From the NCBI GenBank assembly GCA_030145385.1, contig JAQYVU010000029.1:1-47710 (forward strand): a stretch of DNA of 47,710 nt, given 5' to 3'. The DNA is from Desulfococcaceae bacterium. Lineage in GTDB: Bacteria; Desulfobacterota; Desulfobacteria; Desulfobacterales; Desulfosalsimonadaceae. This document shows positions 42,444 through 47,710 of this stretch, one piece after another. The notes under the pieces are model-generated. The model had not been told where the DNA came from and did not search any database. It was given only the letters and a program-made list of their open reading frames with translations. Made by a program: the position numbers and the translations under genes. Numbering within the stretch: position 1 is the first letter of the stretch; the number at the start of each line of letters is the position of its first letter.

Positions 42444-43499
42444 ATGAGTAATCCAAAAGATTCATTAACCTATGCCGATGCCGGTGTTGATATTGATAAG
42501 GCAAACGTATTTGTGGATGCAATAAAGAAAATTGCATCAAAAACGCCCCGTTCCGGGGTTATGGGAGAGATCGGCGGGTTTGGCGGTCTATTCTCATTAA
42601 ATACGGCTGATTATAAACGACCGGTGCTTGTCAGTGCAACGGACGGCGTGGGCACAAAATTAAAAATTGCTTTTCTGATGGACAAGCACGATACCATTGG
42701 TATTGATCTGGTGGCCATGTGTGTGAATGATGTGGTGGTTCAGGGAGCCAAGCCGCTTTTTTTTCTGGACTATCTTTCAATGGGAGAATTGAATCCCCGT
42801 GTCGCCGCTGATATCGTTAAAGGCGTTGCCGAGGGATGCTGCCAGTCTCAATGTGCTCTGATCGGCGGAGAGACGGCCGAAATGCCCGGTCTTTACAACA
42901 ATAATGAATACGACATGGCCGGGTTTTCCGTCGGGATCGTTGATAATGATAAAATCGTGGACAGCTCCGAAATCCGGGTCGGTCACAAGCTTGTCGGCAT
43001 CGCGTCATCCGGTCTTCACAGCAATGGATATTCCCTGGTCCGCAAAGTCTGTTTTGATGTTTTAAAACTGAAAGTGGATGCTTATATCCCGGAATTTGGA
43101 AAAACCCTGGGTGAAGAACTGATTACCCCCACCAAGATATATACGGAAGTTATTTTGCGCCTGATCAAGGATCTGCCGATTCACGGTCTGGCCCATATTA
43201 CCGGCGGCGGCATTGAGGAGAATATCATCAGGGTCCTGCCGTCATCCGTTAACGTGGAAATTACAAGCGGCTCATGGGACATTCCGCCGGTTTTCGGCTT
43301 TCTAAAGGATGCCGGAAATATCAAAGATTCGGAGATGTGGCGGACGTTTAACAACGGTATCGGGATGATCGCTGTTGTCCCGGCAGATGCCGCCCAGGAT
43401 GTTGTTGAGCGCGTTGCGGGAATGAATGAAAAAGCCTATATCATCGGTGAGGTCGTCCAGGCGAAAAAAACAGACGATAAGCGGGTCTGTTGGGTGTAA
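42444..43499 (+). CDS. purM: Phosphoribosylformylglycinamidine cyclo-ligase
   Basis: 351 residues (AIR synthetase), fifth step of purine synthesis. Starts MSNPKDSLTYADAGVDID; FGGLFSLN, VSATDGVGTKLKIA, DLVAMCVNDVVVQGAKPLFFLDY and GGETAEMPGLY are diagnostic. ATG at 42444 is preferred because the family starts there; an ATG at 42366 adds 26 non-conserved residues. No clear ribosome site. Divergent from the aminotransferase gene. Confidence 0.96.
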   Translation: MSNPKDSLTYADAGVDIDKANVFVDAIKKIASKTPRSGVMGEIGGFGGLFSLNTADYKRPVLVSATDGVGTKLKIAFLMDKHDTIGIDLVAMCVNDVVVQGAKPLFFLDYLSMGELNPRVAADIVKGVAEGCCQSQCALIGGETAEMPGLYNNNEYDMAGFSVGIVDNDKIVDSSEIRVGHKLVGIASSGLHSNGYSLVRKVCFDVLKLKVDAYIPEFGKTLGEELITPTKIYTEVILRLIKDLPIHGLAHITGGGIEENIIRVLPSSVNVEITSGSWDIPPVFGFLKDAGNIKDSEMWRTFNNGIGMIAVVPADAAQDVVERVAGMNEKAYIIGEVVQAKKTDDKRVCWV

Positions 43500-43510
43500 G
43501 CGGTGAAGCG

Positions 43511-43648
43511 GTGGGTTTGAAAAAAGATAAGATGGTTTCGACGCATCAGGTGCCGAAGCCTGTTGAAAACAGAATTCGCACGGCATACCTGAATTTACTG
43601 GACTGGATCGCGAAGGGTAACCGCAAAGCGGGCGGCTGCAAGTCATGA
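43511..43648 (+). CDS. Possible small protein downstream of purM
   Basis: GTG at 43511 with GGTGA seven bases before it opens a 45-residue frame: VGLKKDKMVSTHQVPKPVEN, then RIRTAYLNLLDWIAKGN and KAGGCKS. A 38-residue version starts at ATG 43532. The middle is amphipathic and protein-like. It begins 11 bases after the purM stop and is followed by a strong terminator, so it would be in the purM transcript. Family not recognised. Confidence 0.45.
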   Translation: MGLKKDKMVSTHQVPKPVENRIRTAYLNLLDWIAKGNRKAGGCKS

Positions 43649-43732
43649 GTCCCCGGAAAAACCTCTCACCCGTCGGGTGGATCTGACAAGCGGGTTTATT
43701 AAAAATAAAATTTAAGCGTAAGTTTTGCTCCA

Positions 43733-43795
43733 AGCCGGGATGACAGCATGGAATCAACTTTTGAGTTGATGCTGGTCGCTGGCTTTTTTTATTTT
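43733..43795 (+). terminator. Rho-independent terminator of the purM unit
   Basis: AGCC, CAGCAT and ATCAACT on the left pair with AGTTGAT, GCTG and GGC on the right across TTTG, then TTTTTTTATTTT follows. Ends about 50 bases before tsaD. Confidence 0.7.
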
Positions 43796-43843
43796 AAAAG
43801 ACGGTCTCTTTTAAAGGCAATGTGTTAATCTTTTGGTATTATA

Positions 43844-44860
43844 ATGAAAATTCTTGGAATTGAAAGTTCCTGTGATGAAACGGCCGCCGCAATAGTTGAA
43901 GACGGTGTTACTGTTTTGTCGTCGGTTGTGTCTTCCCAGGTGGAAATTCATCATCCTTACGGCGGTGTGGTACCTGAACTTGCCTCACGCAAGCACATTG
44001 AGATGATCGTGCCCGTGGTCAGCGAAGCACTTCAGATGGCAGGACTTGATGCGAATCAGGTGGATGCCGTTGCGGTCACTCAGGGACCGGGCCTCATCGG
44101 TGCACTGCTGGTTGGGTTTTGCTTTGGAAAATCGTTTGCCTATGCTTTGGATATCCCCTGGGTGGGGATGGATCATCTTGAAGGACATATCAACTCAGTC
44201 TTTTTAGAATCTCCGTCACCGGAGTTCCCTTATATTGCACTTTTGGCATCCGGCGGGCACACGAATCTCTATTATGTAACATCGCATACCCAGGTCGAAT
44301 GCCTGGGGCAGACGTTTGATGATGCGGCTGGTGAAGCCTTTGATAAAGTCGCAAAAATGCTTGGTCTGGGGTATCCGGGCGGAAATGTCATTTCAGATCT
44401 GGCAAAAAGCGGTGATCCGGAAAAAATCAAATTTCCCCGACCGTATCTGGATAAAAACGAGTTTAATTTCAGCTTCAGCGGATTAAAAAGCGCAGTCAAT
44501 CGATATATCCAGACCCATCCGGATGAGTATCAAAACCAGACCGCCGATATCGCAGCTGCGTTCCAGGAGTCAGTCGTGGATGTGCTGACATATAAGATTA
44601 TTCGGGCGGCCAGAGAAAAAAAGTGCCGCCATGTGGCGTTGGTCGGTGGTGTGGCAGCCAACCAGCGGCTGAGGGATAACGTGACGGTATCTGCACAAAA
44701 GTATGGCCTGACTGTTTTTTTGCCGTCCATTGAATTGTGCGGAGATAATGCCGCTATGATTGCCGCGACCGGTTACTATTATTTGAAAGATCCGGACAGG
44801 CCGGCCGGAGAACTTGATATGGATGTTTATTCCCGGGCGCCAAACAGGTTGAAGGCCTAA
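43844..44860 (+). CDS. tsaD: tRNA N6-threonylcarbamoyladenosine transferase TsaD
   Basis: 338 residues of the Kae1/TsaD/Qri7 family, which completes t6A37 in ANN-decoding tRNAs. GIESSCDETAAA (5-16), metal ligands H111 and H115 (DHLEGHINS), GGHTNLYYV and FQESVVDVLTYK are present. Full length. It starts without a clear binding site. Its own transcript, after the purM terminator. Confidence 0.96.
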   Translation: MKILGIESSCDETAAAIVEDGVTVLSSVVSSQVEIHHPYGGVVPELASRKHIEMIVPVVSEALQMAGLDANQVDAVAVTQGPGLIGALLVGFCFGKSFAYALDIPWVGMDHLEGHINSVFLESPSPEFPYIALLASGGHTNLYYVTSHTQVECLGQTFDDAAGEAFDKVAKMLGLGYPGGNVISDLAKSGDPEKIKFPRPYLDKNEFNFSFSGLKSAVNRYIQTHPDEYQNQTADIAAAFQESVVDVLTYKIIRAAREKKCRHVALVGGVAANQRLRDNVTVSAQKYGLTVFLPSIELCGDNAAMIAATGYYYLKDPDRPAGELDMDVYSRAPNRLKA

Positions 44861-44985
44861 GGTAGAAGGCTGAAGAAATCTGATTTTTTTCACCTTTGCG
44901 CATTCACTCCCTCACGGTCGCGGCTCTGATTGCTTTCTCCTTTACCCTTCAGTCTTCAGTCTAAATACCTTCAGCCTAACGCCTC
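44850..44985. repeat. GAAGG-unit inverted repeats between tsaD and mltG
   Basis: GGTTGAAGGCCTAAGGTAGAAGGCTGAAG at the tsaD stop faces CCCTTCAGTCTTCAGTCTAAATACCTTCAGCC near the mltG stop. Same unit as 2421 and 39060. The two genes converge, so it may work as transcript end. No other gene in this gap. Confidence 0.55.
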
Positions 44986-45983
44986 AACTGATATTTTCTC
45001 ACCGCCCGGTTGTGTTCTGCAAGGGTGGAAGAAAAATAATGGGTTTTGTCGCGTTTTGCTACAAAGTATAAATATTTTGTTTCTGCCGGATAAAGCGCTG
45101 CTTTAATTGATTCTGATCCCGGGTTTGCGATGGGGCCGGGGGGCAGGCCGGCAATCATGTAAGTGTTATATGGCGTGTAAGTGTTCAGGTCTTTTTTGGT
45201 GATGTTCCCGTTAAAATTTTTTATCCCGTAAATAACCGTCGGATCAGTGGCAAGCCGCATTTTTTGTTTGAGGCGATTGTGAAAAACCGATGAAATAATC
45301 GGCCGTTCGGTCGCCACCCCGGTTTCTTTTTCAATAATCGATGCCAGGGTAATAATCTCATTGACTGAAAATCCCATTTCCTGTGCCCGGACTTTCCATT
45401 CAGGCAGCAATACTTCATGAAACCGGGCAACCATGGCAGCAATAATCTGCTGCGGCGAGACATCTTTTGAAAAATAATAGGTGTCCGGGAACAGGAAGCC
45501 TTCAAAGGTTGTCGCGGATATCTTTATTTGCCGGGCAAATTCTTTATCGGTTGCCGCGCTGATAAACGAATTTTTATTGCAAAATCCCGCAGCCTCAACG
45601 TTTTCTGCGATCTGACGGATATTAAATCCTTCCGGAACAGACAGCCGGTGAAGCCGGACAGACCCGTCTGTCAATTGTTTCAGGATGGCAAGCGGTGTCA
45701 TGGCCCTTGAGATTTCATATTCACCGGCAATGATTTTCCGGTCAGATTTTTTAATTCTGGCTATCAGCCTGAATTTTGCCGGAGATGAGATGATTTTTTT
45801 GGTGAATAAATCATCCGTGATTTTGCTGAAATTTTGTCCGGGAGAAATTTGAAAAATTACTGTTTGGGGATTTGACAGGTCTGCCGGATGATTTGCAAAA
45901 AAATAAATATCCGCACAAAAGTATAGCGGGCAACCAATGATTATCAGTCCGGCAATTACGAGAAAAATGAGTCGTTTTTTCAT
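44976..45983 (-). CDS. mltG: Endolytic murein transglycosylase MltG
   Basis: 335 residues. N-terminal membrane anchor (KRLIFLVIAGLIIIGCPLYF, 3-22), LysM-like part, YceG domain with catalytic E218 in LASIIEKETG and the AGLPPGPIANPG motif. It cleaves nascent glycan strands at the inner membrane and sets strand length. Full length. Divergent from the radical SAM gene. Confidence 0.95.
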   Translation of the reverse strand: MKKRLIFLVIAGLIIIGCPLYFCADIYFFANHPADLSNPQTVIFQISPGQNFSKITDDLFTKKIISSPAKFRLIARIKKSDRKIIAGEYEISRAMTPLAILKQLTDGSVRLHRLSVPEGFNIRQIAENVEAAGFCNKNSFISAATDKEFARQIKISATTFEGFLFPDTYYFSKDVSPQQIIAAMVARFHEVLLPEWKVRAQEMGFSVNEIITLASIIEKETGVATERPIISSVFHNRLKQKMRLATDPTVIYGIKNFNGNITKKDLNTYTPYNTYMIAGLPPGPIANPGSESIKAALYPAETKYLYFVAKRDKTHYFSSTLAEHNRAVRKYQLRR

Positions 45984-46092
45984 TTATTTTTGTACAATCA
46001 AAATATATGTTTATATTAAATGGTTAAAGCGCAACTCAGGTTATAAAAAAGTCGGACCAATTTACATCGTTTAGCAAGGAGAGCACATATTT

Positions 46093-47259
46093 ATGACTGG
46101 TTCAAGGGAAAAAGAAAAAACATACAGCGGATTTGAGCAGGGCCCGATTCGGCCGCCCAGCGAGGCGAACAGTCTTCTGATCCGTATTACCCGGAATTGT
46201 CCGTGGAACCGGTGCACGTTTTGTCCGGTTTACAAAGGCGCTTCTTTTTCTTTGCGGTCAGTCGGCCATGTTAAGCAGGATATTGATGACATCAGCCGTC
46301 ATATCAATGTGCTCAGGCAGATGGGGAATCAGAACGGTCAGATTTCCCGTGAAGACTTAAACAACTATAATGCAAAACTGGACACTTCGGAACGGCCGGC
46401 GTTTCATGCCGCTGTAAACTGGTTTGCCTGCGGCATGCAGTCTGTTTTTCTCCAGGATGCCAACAGTCTGATCATCAAGCCAAAAGACCTGATCGAAATA
46501 CTGCGGCTTTTGATGAAGTGTTTTCCATGGGTGGAACGCATCACTTCCTATGCCAGATCCCACACCATTGCCCGTATTTCGGATGAAGATTTAAAGTCTT
46601 TTGCACAAGCCGGACTCAACCGGATTCATATCGGGCTGGAATCCGGTTCGGATGAAGTGTTAAAGCTTGTCAAAAAAGGCGTGGATAAAAAGACCCATAT
46701 CAGAGCCGGGCAAAAAGTAAAAAATGCCGGCATTGAACTGTCCGAATACGTCATGCCCGGACTGGGAGGCAAAGGGTTGTCTAAAACACATGCTTTAGAA
46801 ACCGCAAATGCATTGAATCAAATTAATCCGGATTTTATCCGGCTCCGGACCCTGGCAATTCCCAACAGTGTTGAACTCTATGATGAATATGCTTCCGGCC
46901 GGTTTGAAAAACTTACCGACGTTGAAACTGCCAGGGAATTATTATTATTTCTGGATAGTTTAGAAGGTGTCACCAGCACCATCAAAAGCGATCATATTTT
47001 GAATCTTTTTGAAGAAGTTGAAGGAAAGCTGCCGGAGGATAAAGAAAAAATCACCGGCGTGGTCCGAAAATTTCTTGAAATGGATCCTCACCAGCGGATG
47101 CTTTACCAGGTCGGCCGCCGGTTGGGTTTGTTCTCGCGGTTGAATGATATGAATAATTCCCAATTGGTGACCCGGGCGGAAGAAGCATGCCGCCAGAATG
47201 GCATTGATCCTGAGAATGTCGATGATGTGATCAGTGAGTTGATGAAAAGGTTTATTTGA
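46093..47259 (+). CDS. Radical SAM protein with CX4CX2C motif
   Basis: 388 residues. RITRNCPWNRCTFCPVY has cysteines 36, 41 and 44, so the spacing is CX4CX2C instead of the usual CX3CX2C. HIGLESGSDEVLKLVKKG (about 176-193) and VMPGLGGKGLSKTHALET are typical of Elp3/HemN-type radical SAM barrels. The reaction is unknown. ATG at 46093 has AAGGAGAG 11 bases upstream. hemW starts 7 bases after its stop, probably in one operon. Confidence 0.85.
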   Translation: MTGSREKEKTYSGFEQGPIRPPSEANSLLIRITRNCPWNRCTFCPVYKGASFSLRSVGHVKQDIDDISRHINVLRQMGNQNGQISREDLNNYNAKLDTSERPAFHAAVNWFACGMQSVFLQDANSLIIKPKDLIEILRLLMKCFPWVERITSYARSHTIARISDEDLKSFAQAGLNRIHIGLESGSDEVLKLVKKGVDKKTHIRAGQKVKNAGIELSEYVMPGLGGKGLSKTHALETANALNQINPDFIRLRTLAIPNSVELYDEYASGRFEKLTDVETARELLLFLDSLEGVTSTIKSDHILNLFEEVEGKLPEDKEKITGVVRKFLEMDPHQRMLYQVGRRLGLFSRLNDMNNSQLVTRAEEACRQNGIDPENVDDVISELMKRFI

Positions 47260-47266
47260 AAATTCA

Positions 47267-47710
47267 ATGATGGTTCAGGCAAAAAAACAAAAGGGCGGAA
47301 TATATATTCATGTGCCGTTTTGTGTCAAAAAATGCGATTACTGTGATTTTTATTCGTGCACGGCTCTGGAAAAAATACCAAATTACGTTGAATCCATAAT
47401 TGATGAGATGCGTATGGCGGCGGATTTTCCGTTTCATGTTGATACCATTTATATCGGCGGCGGAACCCCCTCCCTGATGGAACCGGAGCAGATTCAGCTT
47501 CTGATTGATTCTGCTGCCCATCGGTTTCAGCTATCGGTCAATGCAGAAATCACTATAGAAGCAAACCCCGGAACCGTGACGGCGGAAAAACTGGCAGGCT
47601 ACCGGCAGGCCGGCGTTAACCGCATCAATATCGGCGTGCAGTCCTTTTCAGATTCTTCCCTTGATTTTCTTTCACGCATTCACACGGCCGACGATGCCAT
47701 TCAAGCCTTT
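47267..47710 (+). CDS. hemW: HemW heme chaperone / HemN-like radical SAM, 3' end outside window
   Basis: The first 148 residues of a HemW-type protein. IYIHVPFCVKKCDYCDFYS has C19, C23 and C26 in normal CX3CX2C spacing, plus the TIYIGGGTPSL and EANPGTV motifs and NIGVQSF. HemW delivers heme to membrane enzymes rather than oxidising coproporphyrinogen, although it was long named so. Start ATG 47267 (or 47270). The frame is open to the window end. Confidence 0.92.
   Translation, partial: MMVQAKKQKGGIYIHVPFCVKKCDYCDFYSCTALEKIPNYVESIIDEMRMAADFPFHVDTIYIGGGTPSLMEPEQIQLLIDSAAHRFQLSVNAEITIEANPGTVTAEKLAGYRQAGVNRINIGVQSFSDSSLDFLSRIHTADDAIQAF

Noticed and set aside
43302-43757. 151-residue minus-strand ORF at the purM end
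   Set aside because: Covers purM in antisense and the terminator; composition is not protein-like.
43515-43800. Possible tmRNA or 6S RNA because of GTTTCGACG and several hairpins
   Set aside because: No tRNA-like ends or 6S bubble could be built; a small ORF and terminator explain it better.

Overview
The window looks like a chromosomal segment of a Desulfobacterota (former Deltaproteobacteria) anaerobe, most likely a Desulfobacteraceae-type sulfate reducer or relative. This is inferred from the gene content: a tungsten-type aldehyde:ferredoxin oxidoreductase, an Fe-alcohol dehydrogenase fused to four [4Fe-4S] motifs, an acyl-CoA synthetase, ThrH in place of a ThrB-type kinase, an rpsF-rpsR-DUF2232-rplI-dnaB string, and palindromic 'GTAAAAAGTC' mobile repeats. 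No rRNA or other strict taxonomic marker is present.

Layout. Positions 1-2.4 kb hold the 3' part of an unusual dnaA-like gene and a GlcD-type FAD oxidase. Positions 2.5-9.3 kb hold minus-strand housekeeping genes: inositol-phosphatase family with a small Cys-rich protein, hflX, dnaB, rplI, a DUF2232 membrane protein, rpsR and rpsF. A tRNA-Lys and a diverged KptA/Tpt1-like gene follow. Then come hemL and mpl on the plus strand, and a cyclic-nucleotide-domain protein and an outer-membrane porin-like protein on the minus strand. Positions 16.4-22.6 kb form an aldehyde/alcohol/acid module: fadD-type ligase, AOR, ferredoxin-ADH fusion and a small ferredoxin-like protein.

Positions 22.7-38.6 kb are accessory DNA. 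A WYL regulator precedes a complete type I-C CRISPR-Cas operon (cas3-cas5-cas8c-cas7-cas4-cas1-cas2), with a strong internal start for Cas11c inside cas8c. A 55-repeat, 54-spacer array follows. The whole locus is bracketed by two roughly 95% identical direct repeats of about 230 bp (22873-23103 and 35938-36168); the right copy abuts a degenerate last CRISPR repeat. Next to it lie repeated TGATCCGCAAAA motifs, an AbiEi/AbiEii-like toxin-antitoxin pair under a palindrome that contains its own -10 box, and a MITE-like element close to an initiator tRNA.

Positions 38.6-47.7 kb return to core genes. An amino-acid operon reads leftward (alanine/aspartate-type aminotransferase, homoserine dehydrogenase, thrH, DUF167). 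Then come purM with a small downstream ORF, tsaD, mltG, a radical SAM gene with a CX4CX2C cluster motif, and the 5' part of hemW.

Most noteworthy: the direct repeats framing the CRISPR-Cas locus; an internal Cas11c translation start; a spacer that reads as a DDE-transposase motif; a KptA homologue lacking the family's key motifs; three MITE-like elements with different sequences but the same architecture (terminal repeats, CAAGGCG, a TAC..GTA core, CAACGCAG-like box); and the ferredoxin-ADH/AOR module.
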